Source: Pseudoalteromonas piscicida (lineage in GTDB: Bacteria; Pseudomonadota; Gammaproteobacteria; Enterobacterales; Alteromonadaceae). From it: a DNA stretch of 64,000 bases. The notes beneath the pieces were generated by a model. The model saw only the letters and a program-made list of their open reading frames with translations, made no database searches and was not told where the DNA came from. Both the position numbers and the translations under genes were made by a program. Positions 35,184-43,694 of this stretch are shown here, piece after piece. Location of the stretch: assembly GCF_000238315.3 (NCBI RefSeq), contig NZ_CP011925.1:248001-312000 (forward strand). The letters run 5' to 3'. Position 1 is the first letter of the stretch. Each line of letters opens with the position of its first letter.

Positions 35184-35661
35184 GTGGATAAGTGTTCAGA
35201 GGTTATGGAGTTTTAAAGCGGCATTGACCTCCGCGAAAGTTAGCGCTCATAAGGTCACTGGAGTCACAGACACGCAAAGCAGAGAAGCCATAGGTAATGA
35301 CGGAACAACGGTGACATATATTCATATAAAGTGTAGTAGCTCATATCTGATCTTACAGTTTCGATGAGTAGGTTTGGACTTTATCTGACAGATAGCTATG
35401 AGCGAAAAGCAGATCTTCGCCTTGTCTATTTTTGGCTATCCATTTTCACCCTTATCTTACACTTAGGAAAACGAGCAATTTGGCCGTTTTTATCCTCAAG
35501 CAACTTTAGTTTTAAAGGCTGAAAGCCTTTTGTAGCAATAAGTTATCCACTATGATAAAAATTCCTTAAGTAGAAGCTCGAGACAGTTCTCGACAGAAAA
35601 ACGAACTAATCGCTCGTAGATTAAGATTGTTGAGTGTATTTTAAACTTGGATGGAAAATAA
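35184..35661. other. Intergenic region at the left edge of an AT-rich island
   Basis: No gene is seen. A compact hairpin, AAAGGCT-GAA-AGCCTTT, lies at 35514-35530. Composition shifts from average to very AT-rich toward the ATPase gene, marking the likely island boundary. I found no tRNA or clear attachment site. Confidence 0.5.
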
Positions 35662-36672
35662 TTGAAAAGAATAGATTTGAATATTGTTAACCATAATTCT
35701 CTGGCGAAAGTGTTTATTGGTGAGAACGGTGGTGGAAAAAGCACTGTTCTTAGGCAATTAGCTGATTACTATATTAGTAATGGGCAACTAGTTCTAGGTA
35801 TATCGAACTGCTTACATGATAAATTTGACATTAACTCACGAAAATTCAAGAGTCTATCGGTTAAGCAAGGGGAGTTGGCTTACAATAAAGTTATAGTTGA
35901 TGCTTTAAGTAAAATAGAGAGTAACAAAGTAAGGTTTGTTTTAGGAAGGGCCTTAGATTATTGTGGATATATTGATGAAATTGGAATCAGACTACCTGAA
36001 AGAAAGGATATAAATTCAAACGAAATTTATTGGATTCCAATCAATAATGATTACCCAAGTCTTGGTCATAATAATAGGTCAAATATTATAGTCTCACTCC
36101 TTAATAGGGGTGGAATTGATTGTAATTTAGATATTTTTTTGAAAAATAAAAATGGAGAAGTTGTTCCGTTTAAAATGATTAGCTCTGGTCAAGCGAATAA
36201 AATAGCTACACTGACTTATATTGCATCAAATATGACGCATGGATTAATTGTAGTTGTTGATGAGCCGGAAAATAGCCTGCACCCTAAATGGCAAAGAGAG
36301 TATATAGATAGTATATTTGATGTTTTCTATGGGGAATATTTCAAACTCTTGGTGGCAACACACTCTCCATTAATTATTGGTTCAAACTGCGATGTGTATG
36401 AAGTTTCTAATTTCAAAATAGCTTGTAAACAAGATGAAAACCAAAATATTGAAGAGAGGTTGTGGTCATTATTTGATGTTGTCACCCCAGAAAATGATTT
36501 TTTGTCTCGTTATTTAATCGGCATTCTCGACTCATATAGAAGTGGTGAATTGTCAAGGCCTTCAGCTAGTTATCAGCTTGATAGAATTTCTAAGTCATGT
36601 ATCGATGATAGACAAATTAGAATTATTAATGATGTTAGAAATATAATTATTGGATATCATGAGGAGTTCTAA
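35662..36672 (+). CDS. AAA/ABC-type ATPase of a defence module (PtuA-like)
   Basis: 336 residues. A TTG start is forced because TAA lies immediately upstream in frame. Walker A GENGGGKS (20-27), a signature-like MISSGQANK (172-180), Walker B LIVVVDEPENS (195-205) and switch His in VATHSPL (234) define an AAA_21/OLD-like ATPase with no coiled-coil arm. It is shorter than most PtuA proteins of Septu. It overlaps a downstream HNH gene, the Septu (PtuA-PtuB) arrangement. The island is distinctly AT-rich, indicating transfer. Alternative: the ATPase of a retron-like or other ATPase-HNH system. Confidence 0.82.
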   Translation: MKRIDLNIVNHNSLAKVFIGENGGGKSTVLRQLADYYISNGQLVLGISNCLHDKFDINSRKFKSLSVKQGELAYNKVIVDALSKIESNKVRFVLGRALDYCGYIDEIGIRLPERKDINSNEIYWIPINNDYPSLGHNNRSNIIVSLLNRGGIDCNLDIFLKNKNGEVVPFKMISSGQANKIATLTYIASNMTHGLIVVVDEPENSLHPKWQREYIDSIFDVFYGEYFKLLVATHSPLIIGSNCDVYEVSNFKIACKQDENQNIEERLWSLFDVVTPENDFLSRYLIGILDSYRSGELSRPSASYQLDRISKSCIDDRQIRIINDVRNIIIGYHEEF

Positions 36673-37273
36673 GTTGTACTCGAATTATTCTAGGAAGATA
36701 AAAAAGGCTAAATATGAAGAAAAGCCATGGAATTCATACCTAGTCAGGGATTTTAAGTTATGGATTAAACATAAGAGATTGAAAGAGCAGAATTATTTTT
36801 GTTGCTATTGTCTTAGGTGTATTAAAAATGAATCTGATAGAGTAAAGCATATTGAACGTATATTGCCAAAATCTAAATTCCCAGCATATATGTTCGATGC
36901 ATTTAATTTGTCAGTGTCATGTGTCAAATGTAATTGCGATATAAAACTAAGCGGTACGGATTTTTTGAATGATCCAATGTTAAGGTTTAGGAAGTCATGG
37001 AATTATCGTGTTTATGATTCTAAATTATATAGATTTATTCATCCTAAGTTAGATAACATTAATGACTATTTAACTAGAGAGCTTAAATCAATAAATAATA
37101 GACCAAGTTATTTGTATAAGTATTTTGGTGATAAAGGGAAATTTCATTATGATTTTTTTAGGTTAAAAGAATTTGAAGTTTTCGAAATTAATAGTTCTCA
37201 AGGGCTTACATCACCTGACCCTAACTCAGAAGCAGCTAGTATTGTAGCCGCCATCTACAAAAAACATGCTTAA
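36659..37273 (+). CDS. HNH nuclease (PtuB-like) paired with the ATPase
   Basis: 204 residues from ATG 36659 (TTG 36650 possible), overlapping the ATPase by 14 bases. HNH elements are CCYCLRCI, VKHIERILPKSKFP with the first His, Asn in FDAFNLSVS, and CVKCNC. The metal-binding Cys pairs and H-x-E pattern resemble PtuB. In Septu the ATPase and HNH protein together degrade nucleic acid during phage infection. The C-terminal region (PNSEAASIVAAIYKKHA) is helical. Confidence 0.8.
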   Translation: MRSSKLYSNYSRKIKKAKYEEKPWNSYLVRDFKLWIKHKRLKEQNYFCCYCLRCIKNESDRVKHIERILPKSKFPAYMFDAFNLSVSCVKCNCDIKLSGTDFLNDPMLRFRKSWNYRVYDSKLYRFIHPKLDNINDYLTRELKSINNRPSYLYKYFGDKGKFHYDFFRLKEFEVFEINSSQGLTSPDPNSEAASIVAAIYKKHA

Positions 37274-37531
37274 CAAAATGTTTGAGAGTGATTCACAATT
37301 TACTATGCGATGTGCCTAGCGTTTAAGGTGGCCTGCGGTGGTACCGGTATAGCGTTGCTCACACCTTAATAGGGCATTGATGATCTGCTATTGGCATATA
37401 TGTGACTGCCAGATTTGATTGAGTTCCATAATTCTAATCTGACAGATCTAGTTAAGACTTATTCATATAAAGCAACTTTAACTTGTCCATTGAACCCCCC
37501 TTTATGGGGTGAGACTGCCCATTGAAGTGCT

Positions 37532-38482
37532 TTAGAAAGGGATTATGTCAGGTTTGAATGGTTTATGTTTTTCATTCTTGTGTTCAGATAAAGCTGAATC
37601 TAGTTGTTTAATGATCTCAGATACTTTATTCACTAATATAGTTACATCTTGTTTTGTTATTTTGTTTAAATCTCCTGCTGAGTCTTTACCATTCCTGTGA
37701 ACTATGTCATGGCGTATTTCTATACACTTTTGAATATAATCTCTATCTACGGAATCAAGGATTTCAGGGAGGTTAACACCAAGACTGTTTTTGTAGATAA
37801 AACATACTTTAGCAAGGTTATGAAAGAGGGTTTTATCAAACTCTTTTTTCACTACAGCTCTAGCTATGTTAGGTGATTTAATTATCTGTTCTAGAGTGAA
37901 CTTTTCTTTTCTAAGGTTTGGATCATTAAGTATTGATTTATGTATCTTGTCTTGGTCGATTAAAACAAAGAATCGGAAAGTATCTGAGAGGTAGGTTTCT
38001 AAATTCACTATAGCTTGAGCAAATAGCAATCGTGTTATATAGGTGTTGTTTTGCTGGTCGATGGTTTCTAGTGTGTTTAGTATTTCTTGTTGGTTATACA
38101 CAATGCTTTGATGACTAGTGTAATAGCCAGCCTTTGGTTCTGTGTATTTTATACCGTCCTTGACTTCCCACTCTAACAACTCCCCGCATTCCATATCACT
38201 AAACACCATGATTTCATATTCTGATTTACAATACTCACAAGAAACAATAATCAGATCTTGCTCTTGTGTTGGTGTGTAATTGATTCCATTTGTCTCACAA
38301 CACCTTGTACAATTAAAAAATATGTTCATTTCTTCTGAGTCCTTCATCAACTTCAAATAATCTCGGAGGTTTATAGATTTCTGTTCAGGCTCTAATGCTA
38401 GAAGTTCGCTTTGTTTTGTATCACCATCTTGTTTCCACTGCTGTGGTTCAATAAATCTGGACACTACTTTAGGTGGTATCAT
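37532..38482 (-). CDS. Zinc-ribbon protein with HEPN-like ribonuclease domain
   Basis: 316 residues. The N-terminal half has a zinc ribbon (FNCTRCCE and SCEYC, C58/C61 and C82/C85). The C-terminal half is helical with IEIRHDIVHRNG: R257-x4-H262 is the R-x(4-6)-H catalytic motif of HEPN RNases. HEPN proteins commonly act as toxins or abortive-infection effectors. The gene is convergent with the ATPase-HNH pair, 258 bases away, within the same AT-rich segment. It carries no antitoxin neighbour. The motif is clear; toxicity is inferred. Confidence 0.75.
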   Translation of the reverse strand: MIPPKVVSRFIEPQQWKQDGDTKQSELLALEPEQKSINLRDYLKLMKDSEEMNIFFNCTRCCETNGINYTPTQEQDLIIVSCEYCKSEYEIMVFSDMECGELLEWEVKDGIKYTEPKAGYYTSHQSIVYNQQEILNTLETIDQQNNTYITRLLFAQAIVNLETYLSDTFRFFVLIDQDKIHKSILNDPNLRKEKFTLEQIIKSPNIARAVVKKEFDKTLFHNLAKVCFIYKNSLGVNLPEILDSVDRDYIQKCIEIRHDIVHRNGKDSAGDLNKITKQDVTILVNKVSEIIKQLDSALSEHKNEKHKPFKPDIIPF

Positions 38483-38595
38483 TACTACCTGACACTGCCG
38501 CGTTAAATACGGCTGTCAAATTTGATCAATATCTAAAAATCAAATCTGACAGAGTAAAGGCAAGCCTTATCTAAATCAGGCTTATGTTTTTTAGA

Positions 38596-38943
38596 CTAGA
38601 TCTCTGCAGCAACCACCGAAATCTCAACAAGTAATGCTTCACGAGCCATGCTCGCTTCTACGCAAGCGCGAGCTGGTGCATAACCTTCAGGCACCCATGC
38701 ATCCCAAACCTCGTTCATTTCTGCAAAATACTTCATGTCTTTAATATAAATTGTCGCAGAAAGAATGTGTTTGCGGTCGCTCCCTGCTTGAATAAGTAGC
38801 TCATCAACTTTCTCAAGCATGGTTTCAGTTTGTGCCCTAATTCCTTGCTCGGCGTCTTTACAGACTTGGCCACATAAATAAATAGTACCATTGTGTTTTA
38901 CAATGCGGCTCATTCGTTGTTTGGTATCAATTCGTTCAATCAC
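38596..38943 (-). CDS. RidA-family protein (reactive imine deaminase-like)
   Basis: 115 residues from GTG at 38943 after AAAGGAA. It has the family's layout, with GTIYLCGQV near the start and [21 protein letters not shown] at the end; the Arg of PARACVEA corresponds to the catalytic Arg of RidA deaminases. These trimeric proteins hydrolyse 2-aminoacrylate and similar imines. The [15 protein letters not shown] block is of the RidA2-7 subgroup rather than classical RidA. Located between a defence island and transport genes; nothing links it to either. Confidence 0.9.
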   Translation of the reverse strand: MIERIDTKQRMSRIVKHNGTIYLCGQVCKDAEQGIRAQTETMLEKVDELLIQAGSDRKHILSATIYIKDMKYFAEMNEVWDAWVPEGYAPARACVEASMAREALLVEISVVAAEI

Positions 38944-39120
38944 TGTTTTTCCTTTCTAATCGTTACTGTAATCGGCAGGTTTAGGCTGAAATGTTATCTC
39001 TTTTTATTGAGATGAGCTACTTGCTTGGTATTGGTTTTTATGAAAAGCAGCGACGATTAAGTGCTACCCATACAAACCAATATACGTGAGAGTATTTTGG
39101 ATTAAAGCAATTGGGTTTAG

Positions 39121-39846
39121 CTAGAGCTCCAATACCTTACGGTACGCTTCTGTTTTACTTACTTTCGCAAATGCAATACGTAATCGTTCGACAATATCGG
39201 CTGGTAACTGGTTGTTCGTTGCAAGGTAACCTTTTACCGAGAGTGCCTTCACATCGTATAAAAAGGCAAAGTGGTCGGCTGGAAGGTTAAGTTCCGTGGC
39301 CATGGTTTTGATATAACGCGGGTCATCAATCACTAAATCAACGCGATTTGCAACGAGTAACTCATATGACTTTTCGATGTCGCTGGTTTGAACAAAGTTA
39401 AACCCGAGTGCTTTAAGTGTGCCTTCGGCGATATCACCACGCTGAACTGCTATTTTGTATTGTTTTGCATCCTCAAGTGATTGGATTTTTATGTCCTCAC
39501 GATAACGATTGGTAACAAACCCTAAATGAAATACAGCAACAGGACCAATCCAATGAAAACTGTCTTCTCTTGCGGGGGTCTTTGCGATGCTATAAATTAA
39601 GGTATGTTTGTCATGCTGCGCTAATTTAAAAGCTCTGGCCCAAGGGTAAATAGAAAACTGTCCCTCGAGTTCAGCCGCTTTTAAAATCGCTTTGACCAGA
39701 ACGGTACTTGAGCCTGCAACTTGGTGGTTTTCTATGGTTTGATTGGGTGGAGAAAGTTCCGTAACAACCTGTAATTTCGCCCATAACGGTAATGGGCTAA
39801 TCAGCAAAATAAACAGTAGTAGACGTCCAACAACAGCATTCGTCAT
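39121..39846 (-). CDS. Periplasmic solute-binding protein (SBP_bac_3-like)
   Basis: About 241 residues from ATG at 39846, with GGAG ten bases upstream; the frame could start at GTG 39864. Signal peptide (VVGRLLLFILLISPLPLWAK). The two-lobed SBP_bac_3 fold is suggested by QVVTELSPP-type start, DSFHWIGPVAVF and YELLVANRVDLVIDDPRY. No permease or ATPase is encoded nearby, so it may be a stand-alone sensor-type binding protein. It follows a related gene by 20 bases. Confidence 0.85.
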   Translation of the reverse strand: MTNAVVGRLLLFILLISPLPLWAKLQVVTELSPPNQTIENHQVAGSSTVLVKAILKAAELEGQFSIYPWARAFKLAQHDKHTLIYSIAKTPAREDSFHWIGPVAVFHLGFVTNRYREDIKIQSLEDAKQYKIAVQRGDIAEGTLKALGFNFVQTSDIEKSYELLVANRVDLVIDDPRYIKTMATELNLPADHFAFLYDVKALSVKGYLATNNQLPADIVERLRIAFAKVSKTEAYRKVLEL

Positions 39847-39865
39847 TAGCAAACAACTCCACACG

Positions 39866-40606
39866 TTAATGCGTTAATCTATATTTAGCATAGATGGATT
39901 TTATTTTTCCGTCATTAACCATTCGTCGCAAGGCGATATTTATTCCCGTTTGTAACTCAGTTAAATGAGGCTGCAAGCGCATATGTACGGGTAATCGGCT
40001 TATTTCATAGCAAGATTGAAATTTGCGATACTTTGGTTGTTGTGAAATATAGTAATCTGCTGTCACCGAACCAATCATGATGTAGTCTAAACGCTCATGT
40101 TCAAGCTGTGCTAGTAGTTCTTTCTCCGATACATTTTCATAAACGACTATCTTGTCTTCACCCAAGTGCGCTTCAAAATTATCGTAACGATACCCTCTTA
40201 CTTTGCCGACTAATGCGCCATAAAACTGCTCGGGCCTATGCTTGCCCACACAGCGAGATTGATACCCAAGCAGCACTTCTGTTGAGAAGGCATAGTCGAT
40301 GCTGTAAATCCCCGGAACGTCTGCTTCGGCCCGCCATACTTTATTGATCCCAGGTTCAATATCTATTTTACCTTGGTCGAAATAGCGCTGTCCTCTGGCG
40401 ACAGAGAGCGGCATAAACTCAAATTGGTATGAAGTCAGTTTTGCCAACTCTTGAAAAATGTCGACAAAAATACCTTTGGGTTTTCCTTGCTCTTCAAAAT
40501 AGTAAGGAGGATTGGCACCGTGATAGACCAGTACGGTATAGGTTTTCGCCTGCGCTAATCCGGTTATTAGCAGCAGAGAAAGCATTACTATTTGAAAACA
40601 CCGCAT
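39866..40606 (-). CDS. Periplasmic solute-binding protein (SBP_bac_3-like)
   Basis: 246 residues with a signal peptide (IVMLSLLLITGLAQAK). The ligand-binding pattern includes NPPYYFEEQGKPKGIFVDIF, FDQGKIDIEPGIN and LAQLEHERLDYIMIG. It is paralogous in fold with the next gene, sharing the two-lobe design but with little direct identity. The pair form an operon. They are divergent from the prpR control region, 240 bases away, without visible functional link. Confidence 0.87.
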   Translation of the reverse strand: MRCFQIVMLSLLLITGLAQAKTYTVLVYHGANPPYYFEEQGKPKGIFVDIFQELAKLTSYQFEFMPLSVARGQRYFDQGKIDIEPGINKVWRAEADVPGIYSIDYAFSTEVLLGYQSRCVGKHRPEQFYGALVGKVRGYRYDNFEAHLGEDKIVVYENVSEKELLAQLEHERLDYIMIGSVTADYYISQQPKYRKFQSCYEISRLPVHMRLQPHLTELQTGINIALRRMVNDGKIKSIYAKYRLTH

Positions 40607-40757
40607 CGTAATCTTCAGGCTAAAGTAAAGGTATCTTCATAATATGCATGATTTTTAAGCGATGCAATTACTCCTTTCCTGATACCGTATCGAGATAAAT
40701 ACATGAGACTGATTATTTGTCACAAACTATAAATATGGTGAATACTGCTTATATTGA

Positions 40758-40773
40758 AAATTGTCGACAATTT
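40758..40773. promoter_or_regulatory. 16-bp palindrome, probable GntR-family (PrpR) operator
   Basis: AAATTGTCGACAATTT is a perfect palindrome with the T-x-GT...AC-x-A core of FadR-type operators. It sits directly after a TATATT (40750-40755) that could be the -10. Related sites: TTGTCTACAA at 40814-40823 (one mismatch), TTGTCACAAA at 40717-40726 and a perfect TTGTCGACAA at 40968-40977 inside the regulator gene. Confidence 0.75.
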
Positions 40774-40781
40774 ACAGCGGG

Positions 40782-40807
40782 GCTGGTTGACGTGCGCGTC
40801 AACCAGC
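40782..40807 (+). promoter_or_regulatory. 11-bp hairpin in the prpR leader
   Basis: GCTGGTTGACG (40782-40792), loop TGCG, CGTCAACCAGC (40797-40807), between two operator candidates. It might be a leader hairpin or a separate regulator site (TTGAC/GTCAA core). Confidence 0.55.
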
Positions 40808-40849
40808 ACTATATTGTCTACAACTTAAATTACTAAGACTGGCTAACTA

Positions 40850-41527
40850 ATGATGAGCTTTTTTGACGAGCAAGCGGTTACTTCTTCTGATAAAGCATTC
40901 TTTCGTATGCGAAAGGAAATTGTAGAAGGTGAAATAACGGCAGGTTCTAAGCTCAGTGAAATGGAATTGTCGACAAAGTATGAAGTCAGCAGAGCGGTTG
41001 TTCGCGAGGCAATTAATCGCTTGGAGTCATGTCACTTAGTTGAACGTAAAGCCAATGTCGGGGCGCGCGTTGTTACTCTCACACCGGAAGGGTTAATGGA
41101 GCTTTATCAGATCCGTGAAGCACTAGAAGGTATGGCGGCAAGGCTTGCAGCGCAGCACATGACTGACACTGAAATTCAAGACCTAGAAGGTTTGTTGTCG
41201 AGTCAATTCGATGAAGTCAAAAACCAACATTCTTATTATCAAGAAGCGGGCGATCTCGATTTTCATTACCGCATTATTCTTGGCAGTAAAAATGCGAGTC
41301 TTATCTCTATGCTAGTCAATGGGCTGTACCACTTGGTGCGTATGTATCGTGTGCAGTTAGGGATGGCCGGTCCCCGCGTCACCACGGCATTTGACGAGCA
41401 TAAACATATCGTTCGTGCGATCAGTAACCGCGATCCTGAACTGGCAGAAATACTGATGCGTCGACATATTCAATATTCTAAAAATAATATCGCAACCAAG
41501 TTAGCAAGCAATCAATCACACTTTTAA
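40850..41527 (+). CDS. prpR: GntR-family (FadR subfamily) regulator of the methylcitrate operon
   Basis: 225 residues. N-terminal winged helix ([40 protein letters not shown]) and C-terminal FCD all-helical ligand domain with metal-binding-type residues (LDFHYRII, then [11 protein letters not shown] and MRRHI). It is the first gene of the prp operon and 14 bases before prpB. It should repress the operon, released by 2-methylcitrate or a related intermediate. One operator candidate (TTGTCGACAA) lies within its own codons for Leu-Ser-Thr-Lys. This is the GntR-type regulator, not the sigma-54-dependent PrpR of enterobacteria, so the symbol is by role. Confidence 0.85.
   Translation: MMSFFDEQAVTSSDKAFFRMRKEIVEGEITAGSKLSEMELSTKYEVSRAVVREAINRLESCHLVERKANVGARVVTLTPEGLMELYQIREALEGMAARLAAQHMTDTEIQDLEGLLSSQFDEVKNQHSYYQEAGDLDFHYRIILGSKNASLISMLVNGLYHLVRMYRVQLGMAGPRVTTAFDEHKHIVRAISNRDPELAEILMRRHIQYSKNNIATKLASNQSHF
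40968..40977. promoter_or_regulatory. Operator-like palindrome inside prpR
   Basis: A perfect TTGTCGACAA identical to the core upstream, within the regulator coding sequence about 120 bases after its start. It may be a roadblock or auxiliary operator, or a coincidence of the Leu-Ser-Thr-Lys codons. Confidence 0.4.
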
Positions 41528-41541
41528 GAGAGAGCATCATC

Positions 41542-42420
41542 ATGAGCGCAGGAAAAAAATTTCGTGAAGCATTAAAAGCCAATAAACCGCTTCAAATCGT
41601 CGGCACTATCAACGCATATAGCGCGATGATGGCAAAGAAAATCGGTCATCAAGCTATCTATCTTTCTGGTGGTGGCGTTGCTAATGCATCTTATGGTTTA
41701 CCTGACTTAGGAATGACATCTCTAAATGATGTAATTGCAGATGTAAGTCGCATTACCTCGGCTTGTGATCTACCTTTAATGGTCGACATTGATACTGGAT
41801 GGGGCGGCGCTTTCAATATCGCAAAAACCATCCGAGATATGGAAAAAGCAGGTGCCGCTGCGGTACATATGGAAGATCAAGTAGCGCAAAAGCGTTGTGG
41901 TCACCGTCCAAATAAAGAAATCGTGTCGACAGAAGAAATGGTTGATCGTATTAAAGCAGCAGTTGATGCGCGCACCGATCCTGACTTTTTCATTATGGCA
42001 AGAACAGATTCGTTTGCACAAGAAGGGCTAGAAGCGGCAATTGAGCGCGCGAAAGCCTATGTTGCAGCAGGCGCTGATGGCATTTTTGCAGAAGCGGTAC
42101 AAACTGAAGAGCACTATCGCGCATTCAGCGAAGCACTTGATGTGCCCATCCTTGCGAATATCACTGAGTTTGGTAAGACAGAACTTTGGAACAAAGCTGA
42201 GCTGGGTGAGTGGGGCGTAGATATGGTGCTTTACCCATTGAGTGCGTTCAGAGCGATGAACAAAGCGGCGGAGCTGGTGTATCAGTCTATTTTAGAAAAT
42301 GGGGATCAGAAATCGGTACTCGATACCATGCAAACCCGAATGGATTTGTATGATTACCTTGGTTATCACGATTATGAGCAAAAGCTCGATGCATTATTCG
42401 CCGAAGGTAAAAATAAGTAA
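41542..42420 (+). CDS. prpB: 2-methylisocitrate lyase
   Basis: 292 residues, normal family size. It cleaves 2-methylisocitrate to pyruvate and succinate at the end of the methylcitrate cycle. The ICL/PEPM-fold marks are [28 protein letters not shown] (metal Asp), the catalytic KRCGH loop and EAVQTEEHY. Cytoplasmic. GAGAGAG precedes the ATG. It lies within the prpR-B-C-acnD-F operon. Confidence 0.97.
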   Translation: MSAGKKFREALKANKPLQIVGTINAYSAMMAKKIGHQAIYLSGGGVANASYGLPDLGMTSLNDVIADVSRITSACDLPLMVDIDTGWGGAFNIAKTIRDMEKAGAAAVHMEDQVAQKRCGHRPNKEIVSTEEMVDRIKAAVDARTDPDFFIMARTDSFAQEGLEAAIERAKAYVAAGADGIFAEAVQTEEHYRAFSEALDVPILANITEFGKTELWNKAELGEWGVDMVLYPLSAFRAMNKAAELVYQSILENGDQKSVLDTMQTRMDLYDYLGYHDYEQKLDALFAEGKNK

Positions 42421-42498
42421 AAAATTAAAGCTGTTGAGGGTTGCTCAGCAGCACAAAATATCAATACCCAGCAGGTAAAAAATTCAGGAGACAATAAT

Positions 42499-43620
42499 AT
42501 GGCTAAAGTACTAAGTGGCGCGGGCCTTCGTGGTCAAGTAGCAGGAAAAACAGCACTATCAACGGTAGGTAAGTCGGGCTCAGGTTTGACTTATCGTGGC
42601 TACGATGTAAAGGATCTAGCTGAAAATTGTCAGTTTGAAGAGGTGGCTCACCTTATCCTTAAAGGTAACTTACCAAACCAAGCTGAACTAGACGCTTATA
42701 AAAGCGAGCTAAAAGCAATGCGCGGTTTACCGCAGGCATTAAAAGAAGTATTAGAACGTATTCCTGCTGATGCACACCCAATGGACGTATTACGTACGGG
42801 TTGTTCAATGCTTGGTAACCTTGAAGGTGAAGCAAGTTTTGATGAACAAGGTAAAGTAACCGATCGCATGCTTGCAAGTTTCCCAAGCATTATTTGTTAC
42901 TGGTATCGCTTTAGCCATGATGGCGTTCGTGTCGATGTGGAGACAGATGACGATTCAATCGGTGCACATTTCTTACACTTATTGCACGGCGAAAAACCAA
43001 GTGAGCTACATGAGCGTGTGATGCACGTATCACTTATCCTTTATGCAGAGCATGAGTTTAACGCATCAACCTTTACAGCGCGTGTTTGTGCCTCAACGCT
43101 TTCTGACATGCACTCATGTATTACTGGTGCGATTGGTTCTCTACGTGGTCCACTTCACGGTGGCGCAAACGAAGCGGCAATGGAAATGATTGAGCGCTTT
43201 GAATCTGCGGATCACGCAGAGCAAGAAATGATGGGTATGCTTGAGCGTAAAGAGAAGATCATGGGCTTTGGTCACGCTATCTATTCAGAATGTGATCCTC
43301 GTAACGAAATCATCAAACGTTGGTCTGAAAAACTAGCGGCAGATGTGGGGGATACAGTACTTTACCCTGTATCTGTGCGCTGTGAAGAAGTCATGTGGCG
43401 CGAGAAAAAGCTATTCTGCAATGCCGATTTCTTCCATGCTTCAGCTTATAACTTCATGAAGATCCCAACTAAATTGTTCACGCCAATCTTTGTTATGTCA
43501 CGTCTGACAGGTTGGGCTGCACACGTTATGGAGCAGCGCGCAGATAACCGTATCATTCGCCCATCGGCGGAATACACTGGCGAGGAGCTACGCCCAGTTC
43601 CTGCCATTTCTGAGCGTTAA
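42499..43620 (+). CDS. prpC: 2-methylcitrate synthase
   Basis: 373 residues, typical for prpC. It condenses propionyl-CoA and oxaloacetate. Catalytic region: GPLHGGANEAAMEM (His), GFGHAIY (His) and FCNADFFHASAY (Asp). N-terminal GLRGQVAGKTALSTVGKSG is distinctive of methylcitrate rather than citrate synthases. GGAG precedes the ATG. It sits 78 bases behind prpB. Confidence 0.97.
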   Translation: MAKVLSGAGLRGQVAGKTALSTVGKSGSGLTYRGYDVKDLAENCQFEEVAHLILKGNLPNQAELDAYKSELKAMRGLPQALKEVLERIPADAHPMDVLRTGCSMLGNLEGEASFDEQGKVTDRMLASFPSIICYWYRFSHDGVRVDVETDDDSIGAHFLHLLHGEKPSELHERVMHVSLILYAEHEFNASTFTARVCASTLSDMHSCITGAIGSLRGPLHGGANEAAMEMIERFESADHAEQEMMGMLERKEKIMGFGHAIYSECDPRNEIIKRWSEKLAADVGDTVLYPVSVRCEEVMWREKKLFCNADFFHASAYNFMKIPTKLFTPIFVMSRLTGWAAHVMEQRADNRIIRPSAEYTGEELRPVPAISER

Positions 43621-43669
43621 TCGAACACTGTTCGAATCTATTCTGGCGGTCGCCATGGCCGCCTGTTTT
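43621..43669 (+). promoter_or_regulatory. Palindrome and hairpin in the prpC-acnD gap
   Basis: Right after the prpC stop is a perfect palindrome TCGAACA-C-TGTTCGA (43621-43635). A hairpin GGCGGTC-GCCAT-GGCCGCC (43645-43663, one T-G pair) followed by TGTTTT comes next. The hairpin looks like an intercistronic attenuator or mRNA-end stabiliser, and could lower acnD-prpF expression. Confidence 0.6.
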
Positions 43670-43694
43670 CCGTCACCGATTGTTGGAAGTTGTT

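Noticed and set aside
37310..37480. Possible attachment site at the right edge of the AT-rich island (shared ATTCATATAAAG with 35.3 kb)
   Set aside because: The match is only about 12 bases, AT-rich and without inverted partners, an integrase or a tRNA, so it does not support a defined element.
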